Assembly: GCF_002775205.1 (NCBI RefSeq)
Contig: NC_036461.1
Span: forward strand, 6,919,015-6,983,014
Length of the DNA: 64,000 nucleotides
Direction of reading: 5' to 3'
Origin: Xiphophorus maculatus
Taxonomy: Eukaryota; Chordata; Actinopteri; Cyprinodontiformes; Poeciliidae
Numbering within the stretch: position 1 is the stretch's first letter; the number at the start of each line of letters is the position of its first letter. Below are positions 33,901-45,000 of the stretch, one piece after another. Both the position numbers and the translations under genes were made by a program. The notes under the pieces were generated by a model. It worked only from the letters and a program-made list of their open reading frames with translations, did not search any database and was not told the origin of the DNA.

Positions 33901-36900
33901 ACGTTCGACTCAAAGTACATCAAGGTGAGCAGTACTCCATGCATGTGATAAATGTGCATGAGCTCAGTCCACAGTCACCCATTTGGGAAGAACAGCCACT
34001 CACAATGAGCTGAGATCTTGGTGAAGTTCCTCTGAGAAAGTTTTCTTCTCACCAAGGTTCTGCGGAACATGCTGGACAGAGTCGGTCTGACCGACGTCGG
34101 CATCATCGCGGCAGATGGAGACTGGAGCATCGCTAAATCTCTGATCGCTGACCCACACCTTAATGACTCAGTTCAGGTGATTGGGTAAGTAGCGCAGAAC
34201 TCCTCCTGTAAACTCAACCGTTCGGAGTTCGTTCAGACTGATTGGCTAAATTATGACATTTGGAGGGGAAAGCTCAATTTCGTTTGGGAGGTTTATCTCT
34301 GAGATTCCACTTGCTCAGCTGACTGTCAGTGGCTGGTTTTCCGCTCGACTGTGTGAAACTAACAGACTGAACATCGTAACCCCTACAATCATATGAGCAT
34401 ATTTCTGCTCTTAAACTCCATTCTTTCTTTGCTGCCATCATGGAAAACTTTCAACACATACACCTACTGTATCTTCTGCTGTCACGTTTTGATAATAATC
34501 AGTAGTTCGCCTGGCTTTTCAACAAACAGACTGAAAAATACCAAATTAAAATGGAACTCAAATTGGCAGCAGGAGTTTTACAGAATGATGATTTCAGCTT
34601 TGATAATAATTTGTACAAAGAAGTTCGAGATAATTGGTTTGAATCTGTAACATAAGAACTAAAAGCATGATAAACCAAAAGAATTGGGTCATTTCAGAGT
34701 TTGGAAAGCCTCACCTAATGACTCTGCATACTCAGAGAGGAGTGTATAGCTCTATTAGTAAAACAGAAGTGTTACTTGTGTTACTAGAGTTACTGAATAG
34801 CTTCACCTTCATCTGATAAAGGCATGGCTTTCCAGTAAAAGTCTCTGTAGAGTTGATGAAACTCCATGCCTTTTGGTGGCATGTTGGTGACACCATGACA
34901 CCATTATTATTTGCTCTTTGTGAGGCCTGGTTTTATTCAGCTCCTCGTCCAGCTTTGTTTGTCACAGATTCAGTTATTTTAGGAATTTAGTCATTGCTTT
35001 GACTGTAGATGATGGCAAGTTTAGGTCAGCAGCTGTTTTCTTGCTGCCATTTCCAGATTTGTCACTCAAGACAAATCTGAATTACTTCTACGTTGATGGA
35101 GGAAAGGAAATCATTGCTTACAGATAAAGTTCAGAGATGCTATGATCAACTCAGAAAGCCAACGTATATTTATTTTGTTGTGGTTGTAGGGGATTCATTA
35201 GATGTGGTGATGGTCATTTTTGTTAAAGCAAGTAATTCTTATCATGGTCTTTTTTCTCACAATAGATACATTTATTTTAGGGTTTTTAGCTTCAACTTTG
35301 TGTTTTTCCCATAAAGTAAGATGAGTTTTCCATGACGGCAGCAAATCTTTAAAACTGAGCGAGGTGTGAATGTCTTTCTGCTCTCCACCCTGTAACTCCA
35401 CCAGCTGCTGCGGTACACTCTGGACAAGACTGGTTTGGAGTCGGTTCGGATCGTAGCCAGCGATAACCTGTGGGAGCCCATTACCGTGTCGCTGATGCTC
35501 GACCCAGAGCTCAGCAGCGCCGTAGACGTGATAGGGTAGGCCGTAGTCCGATTTGTTCCTGCTTTTCCGCTCCAGGGACTGCGCTAACAATAACCCCACT
35601 TCTGCGTGCCAACATGCATGACATCTCTGTGGAATGTCTCAAGGAAATTCTCATCATATTTCTTTAGTTTACTCGGCATGTTTAAGTTGGAAATCATCTT
35701 GACCTTTTTTTATTTACTTCATTCAATATTACTGTTAATAATCTTGTTTGTTCTGAATCAGGGCTCACTACCCAGGAACTACCACAGTGCCGCAGGCCTT
35801 GACCACAAAGAAAAAGCTGTGGTCATCGGAGGACTACAGCACCTTCAACAATGAGGTGGGAGGAGGCTGCTGGGCGCGGATCCTCAACCAGAACTACGTC
35901 AATGGACAAATGACTGCGTAAGGCACACGGAAAACCCCAGCAATGTTCCAGAGAAGTGAGAATTCATGTGACAAATGCCATCAAGTGACTCTATTGGCAG
36001 CTCCTGAGACATTGTAACACCTGCTGGTTGGTAGAAGTCGGCAGCGGTCTCAATCACACAGTTCAATCTAAAGTTTGTATTAAATGAAAATGTGCCTCAG
36101 TTTATCCAGTAAAACCAGTCCCATTTCATGGTTTCAGTCAAAGGGGATGAAGTCAGGTTTCTATTGCAGCAACTCTGAACCTTGTCATTACTTTACCCTC
36201 CTACTGCTGTCAGGCACATTCTAATTGACTGTTCTCCAATTTTCACTTTATATTTTGCTGCTTGGAGCAAGCATAACACCTGTCATACTTCCGACGAAGT
36301 ATGACACCTGTCATACTTAAAACACCTGTACAGGTGTTTTACAAAGTACAGGTGTTTTAAAACACCTGTACAAAGTACAGGTATTGGAAGAACTTCGTAC
36401 AGATGATCTACTTGTATTTGAAGCCTGTTTGCAGTAATTTCCTCAATTCTCTACTGGATTGCATTACTGCTGCCAAGCAGTGCTTGGACCAGTATTGTTT
36501 GTTTTTTCCATCACAGAAGACTGAATGCATTTTACTTAATGGCAACTTTGATGCAGATGTCATCGCTTTGACTTTTAACTTAAAGAACAGCGTTAGGAAA
36601 TTTGCACTTAAAAATTGACCCAGTCAATCCTAAATGTTCACACCTGTCTTCTGGAGCTCTGGCATCTCGTCCACAAAGCCTAAGATGAATTATGCCCCTA
36701 GCAAATTCAGGTTTCTAGTCATATCTTAATGTTACCAACATATGTCTTCCTGCTGGGATATTAATGTTTGGAATGACTTAACCAGAGTCCAGACAAAGAT
36801 CGGGGTGATGGCCAGGAAGGCTTTCAACCGCAAAGACTTGGAGCTAGTCACCAGAGATAAAGTGCAAAAATAAAATGGAAATAAAAAGTATTTTTCTAAA

Positions 36901-39900
36901 TATATTTCCCTTTTACATTGTTTTACTTTTTGTGAAACATCAATCTCTTTTCATTTTAGGAACTAACGTCTTGGTAGAATGATTGGAAATAATTTAACAT
37001 CCAAGTTTTCCAGGAGGCAAACTGTATCAGATATTGTATAACTGTATCAGATTTTGTATAACTGTCAGATATTGTATAACTGTATCAGATATTATATAAC
37101 TGTATCAGATACAGGCAAACTGTACAATAAATACTTGATTTATTGTACAGCTCTAGCAGTAAGTTAAATGAAATAATGAGCACTTTTAAAATAGTTAATG
37201 TTTGAAAATGCTCAAACTGAACTGCTGCCCTTTTTTTGAAGGAGTTTTTCTCTCCTTGTCACCTTGATGGTATTTTGAATGTGGTGCGTTGTGTCTGCTC
37301 ATGTTATCTGTTCAGGGATTGATTGCACTGACTCAGAGTTTTGCATCAGAATAGTTTGAGGTTCTAGCTGTGCCGCTCCTCCCTTCCTGCTTGCAGTCTG
37401 AACAACTGAAAGGGTTTAACAGATGAGAATAAAAGTATACTCTGTGTCCTGCAGAACCATCTCCTGGAACCTGGTGGCCAGTTATTACGAGGAGCTGCCG
37501 TTCGGCAGAGACGGGCTGATGACAGCTCAGGAACCTTGGAGTGGAAACTACGTGGTGGAGTCTCCAATCTGGATCACAGGTGTGTCACTATTGGATTAGT
37601 ATCCTCCTCATATGAGTCTAGTGACCCATATGAGGAGTTTGGGTTTTTTCACTCCTAAAAGACGAGCTCCCTAACCTTCAATTTTCTGAATTATTTCCAA
37701 TGTATTCCCACTAATCTCAGCCCTGTTCTCATGGAAATGTTCTTGACCTTGCTATAAAATCCATCCAACTTTCTTAGCATCTGGACCTAAAGGAGCTTGC
37801 ATGTTTTGTAAAATCATATCTTATTCTTCCTTCAGTTTCTGTCCTAAAGTTCTCAGATCTGGCCTAGTACTGAATCTAACATTATCCTGCGGTTCGATTG
37901 CTTTTTCCTAACTTCCAGCATTTGTTTCCTGAAGATGTTCAGTTTTATGTGTTCCAGCATTTGCAATGAGATTCCAGATATCATTCCAACTTTTCAGTGT
38001 CGGTTCCTTACAGCCCACAGCACACAGTTCACTCAGCCTGGATGGACATACCTGCAGACTGTTGGACACTTTGCTCAGGGAGGAAGTTATGTGGCCCTGA
38101 CAGACGGGTATGGAAACCTGACTGTTGTCATAGAAACCATGGTGAGTTAGTTCTTGGCCTTTACAGTGATCAGCACCTACACAATGAACGTGTAATCTTC
38201 TGGATGAAAAGTAAAGTCAGATAAAATGAATCGTGTTTTTCTTCCTCAGACTCATGATCACTCCATCTGCATCAGACCTCCTCTCCCTCCCTTCAATGTC
38301 ACGTCCCAGAATGCAACATTTCAGCTGAAAGGGTCCTTTGTAAGTCCTAATGAGCTCCTTCTATGTCTGATGAAACTCACTGAGAGATGCTGGTGCCTTT
38401 ACTCTCTGCTGCCTTTCTTTCTCCAAGGCCTCCATCAAAGAGCTGCAGGTGTGGAGGTCGCACTTTGACTTCAAGGCGAAGAAGCACTCGCTGTTCGAGA
38501 AGCTGCCTCCTGTGAAGGTTAACAAACACAAGCTTTTAATGCTGTGAAGAAATAGATGTTGGGGCCAGTCTGTATCCTGAAATGTTTCTGCCCCCTGCAG
38601 CTTGTAGATGGATCATTTACTCTGAATCTGGCTGAAGATGAAGTTTATACTCTGACCACCATCCGGACTGGACAGAAAGGGAGCTTCCCTGAGCCGCCAC
38701 CTTCAGCCCGCTTCCCTAAAGCCTACAAGGACAACTTTGATATTCGTAAGTTCAGAATCACTCGTAAACAAAGTTAGTTATTCTTTCCCCAGATATTAGA
38801 GTTACATGTCAGAATTTAGTAAGTTGAAATAGAAGCAAGAGAATACATATATATTATATTGCTAAACCATATTTATATATATATTTTTTTTATTTACTCC
38901 TCTTTAATGTTTTACATGTTTGTCCTATTCAGTTAATTTTTGCATTTTTATTTTTATCCATGGAACTGCAACTGAACAATTAGATTTTTTTTTTAATAAA
39001 TTTTTGTTTCATACAAAGAAAGCTGTATGTTTCTTTGTTTTTTGGGGGTGTTATTAAATCGCTTACATTGTTTTTTTTTTAGTTTAGCCAAGTTATTGAA
39101 ATGTATCCTTCAAAAACTTGCACAGTTTTTGAATTATTAGTTATTTCCTTGTTTTTACTAAGGAAAGAGTATTTTTAAAATGGTTTATGTCTTCAATATT
39201 TTTAGAAGGTTTATAAGTATTTCAAATAGAAGTAGCTTTTTAATTAAAAATGAACGATTTCCACTCTTTTCCAACTTTTTTAAAAATAAAATTTTATTTA
39301 CATTGTTCCAATTCACAACAAATGTACTTTGCATTGAAATGTTTTTTTTGTAATGATAAATGCATTCCAATTGGTACTAGTTACCAAATAGTACAGTAAG
39401 CTCAGTTTTCAAAGTAAAAAAAAAATATTTTAGACATGCAAAAATCAGAAAAAAGTATTACTTGAAGTGTAAGTTTAAAAGCTTGCACTGAGATGAAAGA
39501 AGTAAGCTGAAAGTACAGTATATTATCATTATACTTTAAAATGAATTTTTTACTATTCCTATTTAAGAGATTTAAAGATAATTTCTACTGTATAGTTGTT
39601 ACTTTGCGTCCATGCAGGAAACCCTCCGTTTTCTGAGGCCCCTAACTTCGCCGACCAAACCGGTGTGTTTGAGTACTACATTAACCTGACTGACCCCGGA
39701 CCACATGCCTTCACACTACGGCAGGTGGTGATGGAAAGACCGATCACCTGGGCAACGGACGCCGATCAAACCATCTCTGTCGTCGGAGACTACCAGTGGT
39801 AAGACAGCGCTGTGATAGCCACTGCTCTTCTCAGAGACCTGCATCTGGAAATTGAATCCACTAATGTTTGTGTGACAGGCAGGACATGGTGGTTACCTGC

Positions 39901-40474
39901 GATGTATTTATGGAGAACGTAAAAAGCGGCGGTGTGTTCGTGGCAGCCCGGGTGGATAAAGGAGGCCAGTCAGTACGCAGCGCTATGGGAGTCTTCTTCT
40001 GGGTGTTTGCCGATGGATCGTACAAGGTTACCAATGATCTGGGTCAGTTTTCTCCTTCTTCAGTGCAGAACAGAGTCCAAAACACAGGCTGTGATTTTAA
40101 TATTCTTTTTTTTATTCTATCTTTGATTAACAGCTGGACAGTCGGTGCTGGCAGAGGGACTGTCAGGAACCAGACCTTTTGATTGGCACAACTTGTCCCT
40201 TTCTGTAAAGGTGAGAAAATAATTTAACTTCTGATGAGATCTTTATGTAACAGCTTTTTTTTTAGGAGGGAAAGATATGCCAGATGGTTGAATGTCTGTC
40301 TTATTTTATTTTACTTTTTCCATGCTGCAGGGTCAGAGCGCCTCCGGAATGGTGGACGGACGGCAGCTGTGGAAAGTCACTGGAGTTTCTTCACCGAAGA
40401 ACGGCTGGGCAGCAATCGGAACGCACTCGTTTGAACTGGCTCAGTTTGATAACTTTAATGTGTTGGCAGAATAA
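30944..40474 (+). CDS. galc: Galactosylceramidase (galactocerebrosidase), GH59
   Basis: Exons: 30944-31093, 31189-31257, 32532-32595, 32701-32814, 32936-33075, 33886-33924, 7a 34057-34184 or 7b 35405-35535, 35762-35917, 37455-37579, 38014-38141, 38250-38339, 38428-38517, 38601-38745, 39618-39798, 39879-40042, 40134-40210, 40331-40474. All phases fit, giving 667 (7a) or 668 (7b) residues. The lysosomal enzyme removes galactose from galactosylceramide and psychosine; human loss causes Krabbe disease. A signal peptide ([16 protein letters not shown]) precedes [10 protein letters not shown]. The acid/base Glu is in IWNER (E183), the nucleophile in LWSSEDYS (E258 with 7a). The beta-sandwich and lectin-like domains follow ([53 protein letters not shown]). 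The human gene also has 17 exons. An AATAAA lies at 41094-41099. Fish can carry two GALC paralogues, so the a/b suffix is left open. Confidence 0.95.
34057..34184 (+). other. galc: GALC exon 7a, alternative version
   Basis: 128 bases, entering in phase 0 after an AG (ccaag) and leaving in phase 2 at gg|gtaagt. It codes [10 protein letters not shown], then [18 protein letters not shown], then VQVIG. About half of its residues match exon 7b by manual alignment, with a one-residue gap after the Asp-x-x-Trp region. The reading frame is intact and the substitutions are protein-like, so it does not look like a dead copy. It is the less human-like version. Confidence 0.85.
35405..35535 (+). other. 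galc: GALC exon 7b, vertebrate-type version
   Basis: 131 bases, entering in phase 0 after ccag and leaving in phase 2 at gg|gtaggc. It codes [10 protein letters not shown], then [19 protein letters not shown], then VDVIG. This agrees closely with human GALC (IIASDNLWESISASMLLD..VDVIG, recalled). It lies 1220 bases after exon 7a. Including both versions would shift the frame, as would skipping both. Confidence 0.88.
36319..36371. repeat. galc: Two adjoining perfect palindromes in GALC intron 8
   Basis: Positions 36319-36340 form a perfect 22-base palindrome built on aaaacacctgt, and 36346-36371 a perfect 26-base palindrome built on gtacaggtgtttt. They share the same core sequence, so the block is a chain of alternating inverted copies. 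A further imperfect arm pair (catactt..aagtatg) lies just upstream at about 36288-36307. Confidence 0.85.
36740..36890 (+). mobile_element. Tc1-like transposon 3'-part remnant
   Basis: The phrases gggtgatggccaggaaggct, 'ttcaaccgcaaagacttgga' and 'gtcaccagagataaagtgca' match a Tc1-type element end I recall from fish genomes. A more decayed copy of the same stretch lies at 63040-63145. No coding potential remains. Confidence 0.55.
37020..37112 (+). repeat. galc: 20-bp minisatellite in GALC intron
   Basis: About four and a half head-to-tail copies of aactgtatcagatattgtat, one shortened by three bases and others with single substitutions. The perfect hairpin at 37120-37150 follows directly. Confidence 0.85.
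37120..37150. repeat. Perfect short inverted repeat, 13-bp stem
   Basis: The arms ctgtacaataaat and atttattgtacag are exact reverse complements around a 5-base loop, in the GALC intron preceding the exon at 37455. Confidence 0.88.
37604..37637. repeat. Perfect short inverted repeat, 11-bp stem
   Basis: The arms ctcctcatatg and catatgaggag are separated by 12 bases, just downstream of the GALC exon ending at 37579. Confidence 0.85.
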
Positions 40475-41093
40475 AGATGGAATAGGAAAATTATTCTTTC
40501 TTGATTTAAAAAAACTTTGGAAACTTGATTGATTTTTGCACAAATGAAGAGAACAGGAGGTATGTAATGATGGAAAGTACACTGGAGCTCTGAGCTCTAC
40601 TGCTTAATTAATTTTGCACTGCTTTTGTTTTTGATTTTTATGTTTTTTCACGTTTAAGGGAACACAAAGACCACACTATGAGCTTTTTAAGGAACATTTT
40701 GTCTGAACTGCCTCACCATAAATTATGATTCAAAATGAATGTGATGAATCCATTTCATTCTGGAGGAGTACCCCATTAAATGTTACTGTTGGTGTTTTTA
40801 TTAGACTTTTGCCTGAATTTGTTTATTAAATATTTTTACCTGTAATGTTGTGATTAGACAATTAAAAATAATCTGTATTTCTAACATTTTTAGTTGACTT
40901 TTATTTCCATTTAGGCTATACAACTTAAGTTAAAACATGTTTTTTCCTCTTCAGCTTCATTTTATCTATTAAAATCCATCCAGTTCTGCTTGGACACCCC
41001 TGGGAAAGATGTTATTCAAGGCAATTGTTTTTGCTATATATTTCTGCTAATAATGATGTACTGTAAAAAAAAAAAGTAAATGTATTGTTGCCC

Positions 41094-41099
41094 AATAAA
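41094..41099 (+). terminator. galc: GALC polyadenylation signal
   Basis: A canonical aataaa lies 620 bases after the GALC stop codon. A weaker attaaa occurs near 40785 and could give a shorter 3' UTR. Confidence 0.6.
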
Positions 41100-41394
41100 G
41101 TCTAATCTGGCATTTCTTGGTGTACAGAGGATGTGGAAAATGTAGACATTCTTGATACAATTGTATTTTTTATATTTAAAAATAAAAAATCACAAATATA
41201 TTTTCCATCACACTTAACTTGTCGGGCCCCGAAATATAATTTTATTGAACTCATTGTTTTGAAGAGACGATTGATTCTTGTTTTATAACAAATTGAGGAA
41301 GTCTAACTTTGGCTTACGTGGTAGTAGTACTTATTTTAAGTTTGAGAGCCACTGTTCTAACGGTACAACTAGCCAAGTCAAATTGTAGCGATAT

Positions 41395-41900
41395 GACTTG
41401 TTTTTCGTGATGTGACATCTACGAACGATCCAATTCTTTTGAACGGCTCTTCAACATGAACGATAAGACTCGTGTCTGACACTGCAGTAGCTATCATTAT
41501 TCTGTTAGTCAAACTAATAGAATAATAAGTTCTATTATTCTATTAGAATAATATAATACGTTCAAAAAGGGGCTGAACGTATGAGCAGAGCACATTATGA
41601 TGGTTCTACAGTTTTCGTCACGTCGTGGCAGGACGGTTACCTGGCTGCCACACTGATGCAGGTTTCATGTAGCATACAACACTTGTAAAAAATAAAGTGT
41701 ATTTTTTGATTTTCATTTTCTAAAATTATATACAGTTTTTTTTTTTACCTTAAACTGTTTTTTCTGAACTTCACCCGCAACAATAATTAACATGCAACCA
41801 GCATGAAATGTTCTGTCCTCCTTAGAAAGATGTACATTTCAAAAATGGATCATTTGAACGTCTTTTTAACGTAAACGGATCCATGAGCTTCGGTTCCTTT
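41395..41900. mobile_element. Possible non-autonomous DNA element with inverted-repeat centre
   Basis: The strings gaacgatccaattcttttga and 'gaacggctcttcaacatgaa' at the left, and ggatcatttgaacgtctttt plus 'gagcttcggttcctttcaaa' at the right, recall a fish repeat with a 'gaacggctctt..gtgaacgat' pattern. Between them lies a perfect 14-bp hairpin. Ends and target duplication are not defined. It abuts the AK7 promoter. Confidence 0.3.
41514..41546. repeat. Perfect short inverted repeat, 14-bp stem
   Basis: The arms ctaatagaataata and tattattctattag flank a 5-base loop. A third, near-identical inverted copy (attattctgttag) lies just upstream at about 41497, so three alternating copies occur. Confidence 0.88.
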
Positions 41901-41960
41901 CAAAGAGTCCTAAGTCCCAAACGTACTACGCTAGTTAGCGTGTTCACTAACGTACGCTTC

Positions 41961-41974
41961 GTCGCCATGGTAAT
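41961..41974 (+). promoter_or_regulatory. ak7: RFX-type X-box in AK7 promoter
   Basis: gtcgccatggtaat matches the palindromic X-box bound by RFX factors (canonical GTTGCCATGGCAAC) in both half-sites and the 2-base spacer. It lies 28 bases upstream of the AK7 start codon. X-boxes close to the start are a recognised feature of ciliary genes. Confidence 0.7.
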
Positions 41975-42001
41975 AGTCAAACGTCGACTTTATAAAGTAA
42001 T

Positions 42002-45000
42002 ATGCCGCATAAGCGCAGAGCGACTTCTAAACGGGTCTTTATCAACAACATCGACTCGTATTCCTCCAGGAACATCGCCAAGGTATTGAAACACTGACAG
42101 ATGTTGTCTGTTTCTCTTTATTTTATGTTCACGGAAGATTAAACGCCGCTTGCCTTTGTTTTAGCAGAAGTCATACGTGAGCTTGTCCGCCATATTGTGA
42201 GTGTCGACGGCGCCTTGGAAACCTGTTTTTTTCTCCGAATAAGGCACTAAAGTTTACGTTCTGCCAATTTTGACAAATTGGCTTTATATGTAATAGATAA
42301 TTTTAGATCTGGTCTGGAGATAATTTAAAATCTTCAAAAACAGAAATACGAGTCAGGGAAGTGTTTCTAAAATAAAAATAGCCCTTGTTTAAAATAATGT
42401 TACTCAAGTATAACAAAGTGACTCAAGAGCAAAAAAAAGTATTTGGTGAAAAGAAGACCGTTTGACTTGAATGTCTTAATTATTTTTTTGTATTCAGGAG
42501 GATTAAAGCGTATTTTAAAATAGTTCAAAAATAGTGAGGATCTGTTCTTCTGTCTATGATTGCCTGTTGTATAGTTCCTAAGTAAGGTCGTTCTAAGGGT
42601 CATGGATGAAGAGGAGGAGCAGGAGGAGGAAGGGGAGGAGGTCCACCACAATCACGCCTTTCAGATGGTTGGAACTGTCTCTAATCTGTCTGATGAGCCC
42701 CCACCACACATCTTGGAGGAATACTGTGTAAGTGATCTGATCCAAAACTGTCCCGTCAGATGGTTTCATGAGGTAGAACCTCACTGACTGATTCTGATTA
42801 TATTGGGTCTTTCTGAAGCATCCTAAAAAGGAAGAACTGCTGTCAAATCTGATGGAGTGTCAAGTTATCATCTACAATATTAGTCAGGATGCCGATCAGG
42901 TGGAGGAAGCTTCCTGGGCTGTTAAAGGTAACCTTTCATTTACAGTGATGCTGTGTCACGAATGTAATTTTAACACAGTAATTATTACAACATTTTGATG
43001 ATAAAGGGTAAATATCAGAGTTCTTGCTGTGGGACAGAGCAACTTCTTCCAATAATTTAATTGCAATGTAAAAATTTTCCTTTCTGTGACCACGTTACTG
43101 TTTTCCCAACATTTCTTATAAGCAAAACTGTCTCTAAATTGAAATGTTTTTTCTTGTCCCTTTCTCTCTATTTCCCATCTCTCCAGCACACTTGATGTCC
43201 AACATCTCCAGCATCCATTCAAGTTTAAATCTAAAAAAATAAAATCAAATAAAGATTCTTGTTCTACGAAGTTTAATATACGATAACTGATGCAATAATC
43301 AATAAATCCAGCAGGAGTCATTCTTGTGTTTCATTCACAGCCCTCCATGATCAAAAAGAACATTTTACCAGTCTGAAGATCTTTATCCTCATCTCCACTG
43401 TGATGACGTGGGCTGCCAGCATACCATTGGATCCAGTCAGTCACTTTTAATTATGCTTTGCCTCTATTCCTGCTTAAATATTTAATCTAATCTGGATGTA
43501 ATTATCCTGCAGAATCTTGTCTCTGTTTTTTTTTCCATCCCAGGAAGACCCAGAGCTTCCCTTCACTGATGAGATTTTCTACTGCAGAAGAGCTCATCCT
43601 AACTTCAAAAAGCACATTGACCTGGAGAAGATAGTGGTGAAAGCCGGCAAATCTGTGAGTTCCCATTTCATCTGTAAGGTTCTGGTTCTCTTTCCAGAAG
43701 ATGAGTGAGACTGATGGTGTTGGGCGGGTTCTGTTTACAGAACAGAGAGATCTTCTCCACCTATGTGGTGGCATCCGGCCTGCAGTACGGAATGGGGGAA
43801 GGGATCTTTCACTTCTTCTTCAAGGTCCCATCACAAAGGAAAACACAACTCTGCACTGTTTTAACTCAGACATACTTTCAGTCTACTGAGTGAACAATGC
43901 CCCCTCCTGGTTACTGTTAAAAACTTCTCAGCTGGAATTTAAACACAATCCAGATAAATTAAATTAAGACAAAACCAGAGTTGCAAATGTTGATTTATTT
44001 GACTTAATCTGTGAAATTCTGTATGCTTTTAGGAATCGTGGCTGGGAGAGGCATCTGAAATATCCATATATGGACATGGAAAGAACAACATTCCCACCAT
44101 CCACGTCACCGATCTGGCCAGGTAATTCTTCTAAACGGATGTGGACAGACAGGCAGGTCTCCTGATAGCCGTCATTTTGATGACTTGTGAGTTTCCTTTG
44201 TGTTGCAGCGTGGTCCAGAATGTAATCGAATATCAGCCCAGACCCTACTACCTGCTAGCTGTGGACTTGTCACACAACACCTTGGAGCAGTTGGTGAAGG
44301 TGAGAAACAATCCAGAACTGATCCAAGTGAACAGCTTAAGAAACCAACTTGTGTTTGCTGATGATCTGTGAAGGTTATTGCCACTGCATTGGGACCTGCT
44401 AAAACAGTGAACAGGCCTTTTGAGGACATCTACCTCAACCAAGAGTTAACTGTAAGTTATTTTAACATCAGAAAAAGAAGCTTGGATTAAACGTAGACAC
44501 AGAGCCCCTCCCAGGAGGAGTTCTGCTGCTCTCTGGATGTTAGAAATCATTCCTGACGGCTCTTTTCTACCTGACAGTTGATGGAGATTGATTCCCTCCA
44601 AGTCAACCTTCGGATGGAAGCAGTAAATGTTGAAAACCTGCTCTCCGTCTACTGGCATTGTGAGGGTGGTCTGGTGGAAAATGTGGACCTGGTGGTGGAG
44701 GAGTATCGACTGTCTCGAGGGCTTCTGGTGGGCTCGATGTGCAGATTCAACCTCACATAGTGTTTCTGTGATGGAGCTGTGCTTGACGACTTCGTTGTGT
44801 GTTTTTCGCAGCCTCTCCGGGTGTGCCTCCTGGGTCCTCCCGCAGTGGGGAAGACTACCTTGTCTTTACAGATCTGTAAGCACTACAAACTCCATCACAT
44901 TACTGTGAGGGATACCATCTATAAGGCCATGGCCGAACTGGTGAGCCGCTATACCTCACCGTTATTTTCAATTAAAGCTGATCATGTTTGAACTATGTTT

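Noticed and set aside
36285-37112. CRISPR-like or satellite array in the GALC intron
   Set aside because: The short repeats are palindrome chains and a 20-bp minisatellite without spacers, in a vertebrate intron.
42602-42604. ATG at 42602 (MDEEEEQEE) as the AK7 start
   Set aside because: Exon 1 at 42002-42082 codes [17 protein letters not shown] and continues into FLSKVV exactly as in human AK7.
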